Source: Desulfobacter sp. | GTDB lineage: Bacteria > Desulfobacterota > Desulfobacteria > Desulfobacterales > Desulfobacteraceae | NCBI GenBank assembly: GCA_028768545.1 | Contig: CP054838.1 | Location: 4,833,001-4,897,000 of the forward strand | Length of the DNA stretch: 64,000 bases | Reading direction: 5' to 3' | Part shown: positions 17,533-26,125 of the stretch, piece by piece | How positions within the stretch are numbered: position 1 is the stretch's first letter | Layout: each line of letters starts with the position of its first letter | Notes under the pieces: model-generated | The model's input: the letters and a program-made list of their open reading frames with translations, nothing else | Databases searched by the model: none | What the model was told of the DNA's origin: nothing | Position numbers and translations under genes: made by a program

Positions 17533-18707
17533 ATGAATTTTCAGACCAGAACCTACGGACAAAAAATTTTATGTATTTCAGCAGTCTTACTCTTATTTGC
17601 AGCCCCCTCCCATGCCTTGTTTGGGGGCAAGGTAAAAAGCTATTCTGCACAACAGGTTATGATTGAACCCGGCGGCAATATGGTCAGTTCAAGCCAATTT
17701 TACGTCACACCGAATGCCATCCGAATCGACGGTATGCCCGGAGGGGGGGGACTGGCCTCACGGGCAACGACATCACCATGCTCATACTGGTCAAACAACA
17801 AAAACAATATATTTATAATCATAAAACCCACCTGGTCTTTGTCTCTTCTGCAGAGGAAGAGAGCATGGCTCCCGGGTACAAGGCCTTGGATAATGTTAAA
17901 TCAGAAAAGGTGATTGGCAAGGAAAAGGTATCCGGCTCCCCCTGCGTTAAAAAAGAAGTGGTCACAAGCTACAATATCATGGGACAGACCATAAAAAACA
18001 AAGTAATTGTCTGGGAGAACAGCCAGTTTGAATTTCCCTTGCGGACCATGGGCCAGGACGGGGAAATTCAGGAAATGAGACAGATTAAAGAGGGCAAGCC
18101 TGCGGCAAAATTGTTCAGGCCCATGCCGGGATATAAACGGGTCAATGACATGATGGCGGTCATGGGCATGGATATTCATGCCATGCAAAAAGAAGATCCA
18201 GACAGTGAAAAAAATCCGCCAGAAGATACAGGCCATAAAAAAGTGGACATCCAGGCCTATCAGGCCCAGTTAGAACAGCAGATCGCAATGATGGAACAGC
18301 AGACCGGTGAAAAGATGAATCCTGAAGACAAGGCGCATTTCATGGCCATGATGGGCCAGGTCATGACCCAGGCAGATCAGTCACAACCGGGTACGGGTGC
18401 GTCCCGGGACCTGTGGAAGATCATCCCCAGGCACGGCAGCGACCAGGTCGGGTATGAAATGAAAATCGGCACCACCCTTGACGTGATCCTCGGCACCCAG
18501 TCCACATTGAGGCAAATCTTTGATTTTTACGGAACCCATCTCCAGTCAAAAGGCTGGGAAGATGGGGGAACCTATATCCAAAACGGCCACGGCACCATAA
18601 CCATGAGAAAGGGAAACCAGCATATCCGTTTTACCTGGGCAGACAGACCTGTTGACATTCAGGGGGATTACGCCCTCTACTATAATGTTCACTACATGGC
18701 TGAATAG
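17533..18707 (+). CDS. Secreted DUF4412-like protein, frameshifted at a G8 tract
   Basis: Begins with a signal peptide (ILCISAVLLLFAAPSHA) after an excellent AAAGGAGGAG ribosome site. The first frame reads to IDGMPGGG and then reaches a run of eight G (17743-17750). The continuation TGLTGNDITMLILVKQQKQY is in another frame and runs to 18707. One extra G would fuse them into about 391 residues. The N-terminal part (lipid-type lolA-like pattern, RIDGMPGG..., YIYNHKTHLVF) resembles DUF4412 periplasmic proteins. The C-terminal half (residues about 280-390) is a separate alpha/beta domain. Periplasmic or outer-membrane role, function unknown. The tract could be phase-variable or an assembly error. 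Confidence 0.7.
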
Positions 18708-18720
18708 GCAGGCTAAAAAA

Positions 18721-18769
18721 AAACCGGACCGTCAGGGGAGCTGATTAACCCCGTCACTCGGTCCGGTTT
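18721..18769. terminator. Hairpin between convergent genes
   Basis: AAACCGGACCG (18721-18731) pairs perfectly with CGGTCCGGTTT (18759-18769). The loop itself contains GGGG and CCCC (AGGGGAGCTGATTAACCCC) that can extend the structure. It lies between the secreted protein gene and leftward gcdA and probably terminates both. Confidence 0.65.
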
Positions 18770-18816
18770 CCAGAAGTGATCCTGACGAATTCAACCTCAG
18801 GGTCTCAAAATTTTGA

Positions 18817-20550
18817 TCATCCCCTGATGATTCTCGGGGTGATAAGATGATGCTGGGGGCAGATGGATTTGGGGTTTTGGTAGGCTGCCCCGGCAAAGGC
18901 CTTAAGATAATGACGCAGCCCGTCCATTTTCACAACCTCATCCACAAAGCCCTGTTTGGCGCAAAAGGTCGGTCTTGAATTATCTCTATACTCCTGGGCC
19001 ATCTCGTTCATCTTTTCAATTATCGGTTCCAGGGGCCGGCCGGCATCTTTCTCCTTTACCAGACGACGGGAATAGGACGCTGCAGCAGCGGTTTCCCCGT
19101 GCATGACTGCGATTTCCGTTGTGGCAAGGCCCAGGGTAAATGCATTGTGGCGGTTGGCCGTGGGTCCGCCCATGACATAATGGGCGGCTGCGGTTCCCTT
19201 TCTCAAGGTCACCAGCATCATGGGGACATCGGTCTGCTGGATGGAGTAAATCAAAGACTGGCCAATACCGAGCAGTTCAGCCTTTTCAGCAATATCCCCC
19301 ACATCGATACCCGAGGTATCCTGGAACCAGATCACAGGGATCCTGTCCCGTCCGCAAAGGGTAACAAATTCATTCATCTTGATCAGGCCCTGGCGATAAA
19401 GCTTTCCGCCGATCCCGGGGTAATCGGCATATTCAGGATAATTTTCTCCCAGCCACCCCTGGTTGTTACCGATACAGCCCACCAGAAACCCGTCCACTTT
19501 GCACAGCCCGGTATAGACTTCAGGGCCGTAGTCAGGCCTGAACTCCATGTGCTCGCTGTTGTCCACCAGCCGGGCCAAGACCTCTTTAAAATCGTAAATC
19601 TGCTTGAGATTGTGGGGAATCAGCCGGGTCAGTTCCTGGGTGGCAAACCGGGGTTCTTTGGCCTCGGCCACCCTGAAAAACTTGGGATGGTAGGCCGGCA
19701 TATCCTTCATATACTCCTTAAGCCCGTCTAAAACGCCCTGCTCTTCTTCATAAACATAGCGGAAAAAACCCGTATGATCATAGTGAACATCAACCGATCC
19801 CGGGGGCTTGGCCTTGTATTCCTTGGCTGAGGAAATGAGTTGTTCCGCCCCTTCTAAGTCAAAGGCCCCCTTGGGTGACATACCGGAAAGAATGCCTCCG
19901 CCTCCCACAGCAATATTACAATTTTTATGGGCAAACAGAATGGTGGGGCTGATGCCCTGGTATCCGCCGCCGGCAGGATTTGTCCCGTAGATCCCCGCCA
20001 GAATGGGAATCCCCATCTGTTCAAGTTCTGCATGGCGGTAGAAGGCCGTGCCCGACCCCCTGCGGTTGGCATAAAATTTTTCCTGTTCAGGCAGTTTGAC
20101 CCCTGAACAATTGACCAGCCAGACCAGAGGGATGTTCAGCCGCTTGGACAAATCGGTTGCCCGAAGAATATTTTCAGGCTGGCCCGGCAGCCAGGCGCCT
20201 GCCATGACCTTGTTGTCAAATCCGATCACCACCGCCCACCGGCCTGAAATTTTTGCCAGACCGTCAATGACGTTGGTGGTGCCCTCCACGTTGTCTTCCG
20301 GGTTAAACAGGGTATGCAGAGGATGCCAGGTGCCCGGATCAATCAGGTAGCCCAGGCGCTGCCATACGGTCATGACACCTCTGGCATTTATCTTTTCAGT
20401 AGGCATGCCGGCATTTTGAACCTTTTCCACCCTGGCGGCAATATCATCCTCAACCTCTTTAATCTGGACAATATTCTCCTCTGAACTGATGATCTGGCCC
20501 TGGTTCAAAGCCTTGCCAAAGGGGGCCATTTCTTCAAAATAATTTCGCAT
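18817..20550 (-). CDS. gcdA: Glutaconyl-CoA decarboxylase alpha subunit (carboxyltransferase)
   Basis: 577 residues, aligning from memory over its whole length with Acidaminococcus GcdA: QRLGYLIDPGTWHPLHTLFNP, WLVNCSGVKLPEQEKFYANRRG, AGIYGTNPAGGGYQ, GIGGKLYRQGLIKMNEFVTLCGRD, YSIQQTDVPM, VLGGP-like MGGPTANRHNAF. The subunit moves CO2 from glutaconyl-CoA to the biotin of the gamma subunit; the sodium-pumping beta, gamma and delta subunits are not in this window. GGGAG lies 6 nt before the ATG. It diverges from an IclR regulator and the glutaryl-CoA dehydrogenase gene, consistent with the lower benzoyl-CoA or glutarate pathway: glutaryl-CoA to glutaconyl-CoA to crotonyl-CoA with energy conserved as a sodium gradient. 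Confidence 0.9.
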   Translation of the reverse strand: MRNYFEEMAPFGKALNQGQIISSEENIVQIKEVEDDIAARVEKVQNAGMPTEKINARGVMTVWQRLGYLIDPGTWHPLHTLFNPEDNVEGTTNVIDGLAKISGRWAVVIGFDNKVMAGAWLPGQPENILRATDLSKRLNIPLVWLVNCSGVKLPEQEKFYANRRGSGTAFYRHAELEQMGIPILAGIYGTNPAGGGYQGISPTILFAHKNCNIAVGGGGILSGMSPKGAFDLEGAEQLISSAKEYKAKPPGSVDVHYDHTGFFRYVYEEEQGVLDGLKEYMKDMPAYHPKFFRVAEAKEPRFATQELTRLIPHNLKQIYDFKEVLARLVDNSEHMEFRPDYGPEVYTGLCKVDGFLVGCIGNNQGWLGENYPEYADYPGIGGKLYRQGLIKMNEFVTLCGRDRIPVIWFQDTSGIDVGDIAEKAELLGIGQSLIYSIQQTDVPMMLVTLRKGTAAAHYVMGGPTANRHNAFTLGLATTEIAVMHGETAAAASYSRRLVKEKDAGRPLEPIIEKMNEMAQEYRDNSRPTFCAKQGFVDEVVKMDGLRHYLKAFAGAAYQNPKSICPQHHLITPRIIRG

Positions 20551-20913
20551 GGGAACTCCCGGTATTTATATCATTATTCTGCCATTTACCCTTGTCTTTC
20601 TTTTTTGAATCCCACTATGAAATAAGGGGTCTGGTTTGTCAAGATATTTTTAATCAAATATCTGATTAGATTTAGCTTGACTCCGGTCATAAATTACGTT
20701 AGCTCTAAGCCTATAATGAAACATTGTTTTAGACGATAAAACAAGCCAGGCCGACACCCAAGTACTAAATCAATTCGATTCAGCCTCGGGGACAGGGTGC
20801 CCCAATAATACCCAGGCTTAAAAAATGAGGGAGATTTCATTAAAACCACCTGCGGCAAAAGGGTTAAACAGTTCAGTACAGACTAAAAAAAACATTGGGG
20901 AGTAATTAAACCC
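20551..20913. promoter_or_regulatory. Divergent regulatory region between gcdA and the IclR gene
   Basis: 363 bp without a gene. An AT-rich block at 20640-20720 (GATATTTTTAATCAAATATCTG, with loosely symmetric ATAT boxes) is the likely leftward gcdA promoter area. Any operator for the IclR-type protein should lie here. I could not define the boxes with confidence. Confidence 0.4.
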
Positions 20914-21666
20914 ATGACCGCCCCAAAAAAATTCAATGCCATTGAAAAGGCCCTGGAAATTCTGCTCAAATTTGAGGGAAACAAGCCCTGCTGGGGTACC
21001 AGGGAATTGTCAAAAGAGTCAGGCTTCAGCCCTGCCACGGTGCAGCGGATACTAAAGGTGCTCAAATCCTATGAGTTTATCCGCCAGGATCCCAAAACCC
21101 GGCAATACCGTATCGGGAATATCTTTTACCCATTTGTGGAAACCTTGAACGCGTCAAATAATCTGGCCTTTACCGGTCATGGTTTTATGGAGACCATGAC
21201 CAGGCAGACAGGAGAGACCGCTCATCTTACCGTTATTGAAAAAAACCTGGGGGTCTGTATTGATGCCATTGAATCCCATAAAATGCCCATGGACAACCAC
21301 TCCCCTCTCTATGCCGGCGCCTCTGGAAAATGTTTGCTGGCATTTTCCCCCAAACCCTTTCAAGAGGCGTATTTTAAAACCGTACAAATGACCCGTTTGA
21401 CCCCAAACACCATTTTAGATCATGGCAGGCTCATCAAAGAAATTGAACAGATAAAATCCCGGGGGTATGCCCTGAGCCTTGGAGAACGGACCCTGGGCCT
21501 GGGGGCATTAAGCGCGCCGGTCTTTGGCTATAAGGGAGACCTTCTGGCCAGCCTCAGCCTGGCGATCCCTGAGCCACGATTTAGGTGCAAGTCACATTTG
21601 GCCGCCTGTATCAAATGCCTGATCCAGGAAGCAAGGGCATTCTCCAAGGCCATGGGTGAAAAATAA
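20914..21666 (+). CDS. IclR-family transcriptional regulator
   Basis: 250 residues. The winged helix lies at about residues 6-70 (AIEKALEILLKFE and GFSPATVQRILKVLKSYEFI). The effector-binding domain follows, with the family patterns MDNHSPLYAGASGKCLLAF and YALSLGERTLGLGALSAPVFG. IclR proteins bind small acids or their derivatives and control degradation pathways. Lying divergent to gcdA and 37 bp upstream of the glutaryl-CoA dehydrogenase gene, it most likely controls both, with a pathway intermediate as effector (inference). Confidence 0.88.
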   Translation: MTAPKKFNAIEKALEILLKFEGNKPCWGTRELSKESGFSPATVQRILKVLKSYEFIRQDPKTRQYRIGNIFYPFVETLNASNNLAFTGHGFMETMTRQTGETAHLTVIEKNLGVCIDAIESHKMPMDNHSPLYAGASGKCLLAFSPKPFQEAYFKTVQMTRLTPNTILDHGRLIKEIEQIKSRGYALSLGERTLGLGALSAPVFGYKGDLLASLSLAIPEPRFRCKSHLAACIKCLIQEARAFSKAMGEK

Positions 21667-21703
21667 ACATCCAACAAACCTGAAAATAAACAACGGAGGA
21701 ACA

Positions 21704-22867
21704 ATGGATTTTAAACTCAGCACCGAGCTTACAATGCTCCAAAAAGAAGTCAGAAAATTTGTAAAAAAACAGATCGAGCCCTATGCTGACGAATGGGATG
21801 AAAAACATTACCTGCCCATCAAGGAAGTCATGCGGCCCTTGGGGGAACTGGGGTATTTCGGGACGGTCATTCCGGAAGAGTACGGTGGGGAAGACATGGG
21901 ATTTCTGGCAGCCATGATCGTCACAGAAGAACTGGCCAAGGCCTCTTCATCCCTGAGGGTTCAGGTCAATATGCAGGTACTGGGCTGTGCCTATACCATC
22001 TATAAATACGGCAATGAGGCCGTGAGGAAAAAATATGTGGAAAAACTGTGCACAGCAGAATATATCGGCGGGTTTGGCATCACCGAATCAGATGCCGGCT
22101 CCGATGTCATGGCCATGGCCTCCACGGCAGAAGATAAAGGGGACCACTGGCTGATCAACGGATCCAAAACCTGGATCTCCAATGCCAATGTTGCTGACGC
22201 CCTTCTCTTTTATGCCTATACCGATAAAGATGCCGGTTCAAAAGGGTTGTCTGCCTTTGTAATCGAACCTAAAAACTTTAAAGGGATCAAAACCTCGTCT
22301 CTGGATAAGCTGGGCTCCCATTCTTCTCCCACAGGCGAACTTTTCCTGGACAACGTCAAAGTGCCCAAGGAAAACCTCCTGGGCAACCCCGGGGACGGGG
22401 CTAAAATCGTATTTTCATCCCTGAACCAGACAAGGCTTTCCGCGGCTGCCGGCGGGGTCGGCTTGGCCCAGGCCTGCCTGGATGCAGCCGTCAAATACTG
22501 CAACGAGCGCAAGCAGTTCGGCAAAAAAATCGGCGAGTTTCAGATGAACCAGGACATGATTGCCCAGATGGCCACTGAAATTGAAGCGGCAAGACTGTTG
22601 GTGTACAAAGCAGCCTGGGCCAAGGATCAGGGCCAGCTCAACAACGGCCTGGACGTGGCCATGGCCAAATATTTTGTGGGTGAGGTCGCCACCAAGGCAT
22701 CCAATTTTGCCATGAGAATACTGGGTGCCTACGGATATTCCACAGAATACCCCGTGGCCCGGTATTACAGAGATGCCCCCACCTATTCCATGGTGGAAGG
22801 ATCTGCCAACATCTGTAAATGGATCATTGCCCTGGATCAGCTCGGGATCAGAAAGGCCAACCGATAA
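21704..22867 (+). CDS. Glutaryl-CoA dehydrogenase, probably non-decarboxylating
   Basis: 387 residues from ATG 21704, which has GGAGGAAC just upstream. Acyl-CoA dehydrogenase fold with FAD motifs GFGITESDAGSD and WISNANVADALLFYA. The catalytic base is Glu365 in MVEGSANICKWIIA. Compared with human glutaryl-CoA dehydrogenase, Arg94 has a counterpart (Arg85), but Glu87 is Ala78 and Tyr369 is Val364. Loss of these two is what, as I recall, marks the non-decarboxylating enzyme of Desulfococcus multivorans, which releases glutaconyl-CoA. The divergent gcdA then makes sense, because a separate decarboxylase is needed. An ordinary short-chain acyl-CoA dehydrogenase is the alternative. Confidence 0.85.
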   Translation: MDFKLSTELTMLQKEVRKFVKKQIEPYADEWDEKHYLPIKEVMRPLGELGYFGTVIPEEYGGEDMGFLAAMIVTEELAKASSSLRVQVNMQVLGCAYTIYKYGNEAVRKKYVEKLCTAEYIGGFGITESDAGSDVMAMASTAEDKGDHWLINGSKTWISNANVADALLFYAYTDKDAGSKGLSAFVIEPKNFKGIKTSSLDKLGSHSSPTGELFLDNVKVPKENLLGNPGDGAKIVFSSLNQTRLSAAAGGVGLAQACLDAAVKYCNERKQFGKKIGEFQMNQDMIAQMATEIEAARLLVYKAAWAKDQGQLNNGLDVAMAKYFVGEVATKASNFAMRILGAYGYSTEYPVARYYRDAPTYSMVEGSANICKWIIALDQLGIRKANR

Positions 22868-22894
22868 TTTATTGTTTAAGCCGGTGCTTAAAAA

Positions 22895-23131
22895 ACTTAG
22901 CCCTCATATGTCACGAATCGATTTTGCTTTAGCTGCAAGGCGTCAGGCCGTGAAGCCGTAGAGACTCTACTGCGAACGGTCTGCAACGACGCAGACAAGG
23001 TGAAATCGGTTCGCCTGAAGGGCGAGGTTTTGCATAATGGAAAACGACTTTAAAAAAACGACACAACCAATTGTAATAATATGACTTTTTGGCAAAATAT
23101 TTAAAATATTTATGAAATATTCGGGTTAGGT
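22895..23131 (+). repeat. Dispersed structured repeat family A, copy 3
   Basis: Arms CGAATCGATTTTG (22914-22926) and TGAAATCGGTTCG (23001-23013) pair. Inside, GTAGAGACTCTAC is a small hairpin. The stretch after GGTTCGCCTGAAGGGCGA differs from the other two copies until the common end ATTTATGAAATATTCGGGTTAGG. This copy lies between two co-oriented genes, so it would be transcribed if they form an operon. Confidence 0.85.
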
Positions 23132-23164
23132 GCCGGTTTTAACCTGCTATGAAAAGGAGAGACC

Positions 23165-23569
23165 ATGGACCCCAAAGAGATTGCAAAAAAAACAGGCAAA
23201 ACTGCAAAACTCTATTTTTCAACGGTAAAAGAAGAGGATAAACCCTATTATCTCTGGCAGGAATTTGACCCGGGCCTGGCAAAGGACATGTCCTTGTATA
23301 TCACAGGCCAAATGTATGCCAGAGAAAAAATCCCGCACACCACAAGGCAGCTCATTACAGTTGCCGCGCTCACGGTTCTGTCAAAGCCCGAAGAACTCAA
23401 GCTTCACATCCATGCCGCATTGAACGTGGGCTGCTCCCAGGAGGAGATTGCCGAAGTTATTTTCCAGACCAGCATCTACGGCGGGGTGCCTGCGGCCAAT
23501 ACCGCCCTGTCGGCCCTGAAATCGGTATTGGCAGAGCGTAAACCCGAGGAATCAACTGCGGAGAAATAA
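23165..23569 (+). CDS. Carboxymuconolactone decarboxylase/AhpD-like family protein
   Basis: 134 residues with AAAGGAGAGA before the ATG. The conserved core LHIHAALNVGCSQEEIAEVI followed by YGGVPAANTALSALK is that of the CMD branch. The CxxC pair of AhpD peroxidase-type members is absent (only one Cys, in NVGCSQ), so a peroxidase role is unlikely. Its place after the glutaryl-CoA dehydrogenase gene suggests a part in acyl or aromatic catabolism, but the substrate is unknown. It is convergent with the next gene, 10 bp apart. Confidence 0.8.
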   Translation: MDPKEIAKKTGKTAKLYFSTVKEEDKPYYLWQEFDPGLAKDMSLYITGQMYAREKIPHTTRQLITVAALTVLSKPEELKLHIHAALNVGCSQEEIAEVIFQTSIYGGVPAANTALSALKSVLAERKPEESTAEK

Positions 23570-23579
23570 AACCTCTGAA

Positions 23580-24407
23580 TTATTGCTGCTTTCCTAAAAT
23601 GGTATTCCATATCCCGTCAGGGCAGCGGCGTTCAACAATCTGAACCGGCAGGTCCTTTAAAACTGAAACGACCTTCCGGGTTTCAGAGTTCAACAGCCCG
23701 GACAGGATAAACCAAGGTTTTTCCAAAAATCCGGGATGGGCAATAATGTGCTGCATCACATCATAGTGAATATTGGCCACCAACAGGTCACAGGGGATGG
23801 AAATCATATCCTCTCCCCGGGCCTGAAATGCCAGAATCCGATCTTCAAACCGGTTCAATCCTATATTTTTTTTACAGGTTTCCACGGCCAGCCTGTTAAA
23901 ATCACAGGCCAGGACCTGACCGCACCCTAAGGCGGCAGCCCCCAGCGCAAGAAGGCCCGTGCCCGTGCCGATATCCACCATCCGCCCTATGACCCCCTTT
24001 GAAAAAAACCTGTGGATCAGGGTCAGACAATCTTCTGTGGTCTGGTGCCGGCCGGTGCCAAAGACCACGCCCGGGTCCAGAAGAATTTCTGTTGACCCCG
24101 TGCCCATATCCGACCTGGCCATCCGTTCCCAAGGCGGGGCAATACACAGGGACTCGACCTGATAGGGTTCGATGCGGTCCCCATGCCATTGTTCACAACT
24201 CATCTCATAATGCTCCACCAGACAGGCCCCGGGATTACGGGCCTCAAGATCTACAATGACCTCATCTGCGGGTTGGGAAAAAAACAAAAAGGCCGTGCCG
24301 TCCTCTTCCCAGGTGCCAAGGTAGGCAGAATGGGCTTCCACCCGGGTTGTGAGTTCAGGAATGACATCAAAATTATAAATATGGAGGTGCTCGTATGGGT
24401 TTTTCAT
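23580..24407 (-). CDS. PrmA-like methyltransferase, divergent paralogue
   Basis: 275 residues. The C-terminal half is a SAM-dependent methyltransferase of PrmA type: LDPGVVFGTGRHQTTEDCL, then VDIGTGTGLLALGAAALG, CDFNRLAVE and DLLVANIHYDVM (N-x-x-x motif in place of NI-x-x). The N-terminal domain differs from true ribosomal protein L11 methyltransferase, of which a better match lies at 28452. Its ATG overlaps the stop of the histidine kinase gene by 4 nt. It may methylate a different protein; the target is unknown. Confidence 0.8.
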   Translation of the reverse strand: MKNPYEHLHIYNFDVIPELTTRVEAHSAYLGTWEEDGTAFLFFSQPADEVIVDLEARNPGACLVEHYEMSCEQWHGDRIEPYQVESLCIAPPWERMARSDMGTGSTEILLDPGVVFGTGRHQTTEDCLTLIHRFFSKGVIGRMVDIGTGTGLLALGAAALGCGQVLACDFNRLAVETCKKNIGLNRFEDRILAFQARGEDMISIPCDLLVANIHYDVMQHIIAHPGFLEKPWFILSGLLNSETRKVVSVLKDLPVQIVERRCPDGIWNTILGKQQ

Positions 24408-26122
24408 TTTTCTCCGCTGGAAATGGAACCTGCTTCAATGGCGGCAGGCAGATATACACTAAAAAGACTGCCTTTGCCCGGCTCACTTTCTGCCGTGGTA
24501 AAACCGCCATGATTCTCGACAATGCCGAACACCGAGGCCAGCCCCATGCCGGACCCTTTCCCAATCTCCTTGGTGGTATAAAAAGGATCAAAAATTCTGG
24601 GCAAATGCTCAGGATTAATTCCAGGACCAGTATCTTGAACCGAAAACATCACAAACTGCCCACTCACCTGTTCGTCCAAAGAGATCTGAAATCGCTCAAG
24701 TTTCAGGTTGCGGGTCTTCACCCGGATGGTTCCGGACCCGGGCATGGCATCTGCGGCATTCAGTAAAAGATTCATTGCCACCTGTTCCATCTGGGAGCGG
24801 TCTGCATGGATCGTCCACAGATCCCGGCAATAATCGGTTTTAAGGGTTAACTCTTTTCGGCTGCTGGATAACATACTCAGATTACCCATGACAATCTCAT
24901 TGAGAGTCAATGGGCCGGGGGCATATTTTCCGCTCCGTGCAAACCCTAAAAGCTGCTGAACCGATTGGGAACCGATTTCCACCAATTGACGGATCTTTTC
25001 GGCTTTTTCAATAGTGGAATGACCGGGTTGGGCCTGTTTTTGAATCAATGCAGCATACCCTGAAATGGCCATAAATAAATTGTTAAACTCATGGGCCACG
25101 CCGCCGGCCAGGGTCCCGATGGCTTCAAGCTTCTGAACTGTCAGCATCCTTGACTCGATCTCTTTTCTCTCCTGGATTTGACGGCTGAGCTGGGCATTGG
25201 AGCTGTTGAGTTCAAGGGTGCGCTCTGCCACCATCTGCTCCAGGTTATTTCTATGACGATCCAATTGATCCCATGCCAGAGAAAACTGATCTCTGATATG
25301 TGCAAAGGCCTGCTTGAGCTGCCTGACATCACTGGTTTCACCGGGCTTGTCCTCCAAAGAGACAGCAAACAGGCTTTCCTTGAACCCAAGGCCTTCCCGG
25401 GTCAAATCCAGTCCGGACATATGCTGGAGAAAGGTTTCAACCGGGACCATATGCCTGCGGATCACCAGATAAATCATGCCAAGGATGGCAAAAAGGACCA
25501 CCAGTCCCGTACCCAGCATTCCGCCCAAGAGAATTAAAAGATGCCGATTCATCTCGTTCCGGGAAAACCCGGCCCGGAACTGCCCCATGTGCTTTCCAAG
25601 ATAAACAATATCATAAACCGCTTCAAAGATAAGGGCACCCGCATCTTGCCTTTTCTTCTCCTGCACCGGCTTGCCCCCGATCCCGGGGCTGTCTCTGGAC
25701 AAAAAGATCCGGCATTTGCCCAGGGATTCTTTCCCCCGAATTGACAATTCTTTAAAATAAAGGGGATGGCCAGGATCAATGATCCGGGTCAGGTTCAATT
25801 CATCCTGACCCACAAGGGTGCTGTCATCAGAGGCCAGCACCTTGCCCCGGGTATTGGTGACGGCAAAATAAATCATGGCCGGATCTGCTTTTTGGGCATT
25901 GGAGAGGGTCATCATCAGATACCGCCAATTTTTGCCGTAGATGAGGTGGCCCAGCCGTTTTGTCATGGCATCTGCTTTAAAAAAAATCTGATCCAGTTCA
26001 TTGGTTTGGTACCGCTTCTTTTCGCTGTAAATCACCAGGCCGGTAATTGAGGAGACCGTAAGGATAACAATAAGAAAGACAGAGACCAGCAATTTTGTTT
26101 GTAGGGTCTTGGGAGAAAACAT
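24404..26122 (-). CDS. Membrane sensor histidine kinase
   Basis: 572 residues. TM1 is at about 10-30 and TM2 at about 193-220, enclosing a periplasmic dCache/4HB-like sensor domain (YFAVTNTRGKVLASDDSTLVG is a PAS/Cache-type strand set). A coiled-coil linker (QLKQAFAHIRDQFSLAWDQLDRHR and VAERTLELNSSNAQLSRQ) follows. The H-box GGVAHEFNNLFMAI is near residue 343. The ATPase has NLLLNAADAM, DTGPGI, FDPFYTTKEIGKGSGMGL and GSLFSVYLP. No receiver domain or cognate regulator gene is adjacent. It is co-transcribed with a periplasmic protein upstream and a methyltransferase downstream, suggesting one signalling unit. Confidence 0.88.
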   Translation of the reverse strand: MFSPKTLQTKLLVSVFLIVILTVSSITGLVIYSEKKRYQTNELDQIFFKADAMTKRLGHLIYGKNWRYLMMTLSNAQKADPAMIYFAVTNTRGKVLASDDSTLVGQDELNLTRIIDPGHPLYFKELSIRGKESLGKCRIFLSRDSPGIGGKPVQEKKRQDAGALIFEAVYDIVYLGKHMGQFRAGFSRNEMNRHLLILLGGMLGTGLVVLFAILGMIYLVIRRHMVPVETFLQHMSGLDLTREGLGFKESLFAVSLEDKPGETSDVRQLKQAFAHIRDQFSLAWDQLDRHRNNLEQMVAERTLELNSSNAQLSRQIQERKEIESRMLTVQKLEAIGTLAGGVAHEFNNLFMAISGYAALIQKQAQPGHSTIEKAEKIRQLVEIGSQSVQQLLGFARSGKYAPGPLTLNEIVMGNLSMLSSSRKELTLKTDYCRDLWTIHADRSQMEQVAMNLLLNAADAMPGSGTIRVKTRNLKLERFQISLDEQVSGQFVMFSVQDTGPGINPEHLPRIFDPFYTTKEIGKGSGMGLASVFGIVENHGGFTTAESEPGKGSLFSVYLPAAIEAGSISSGEK

Positions 26123-26125
26123 ATC

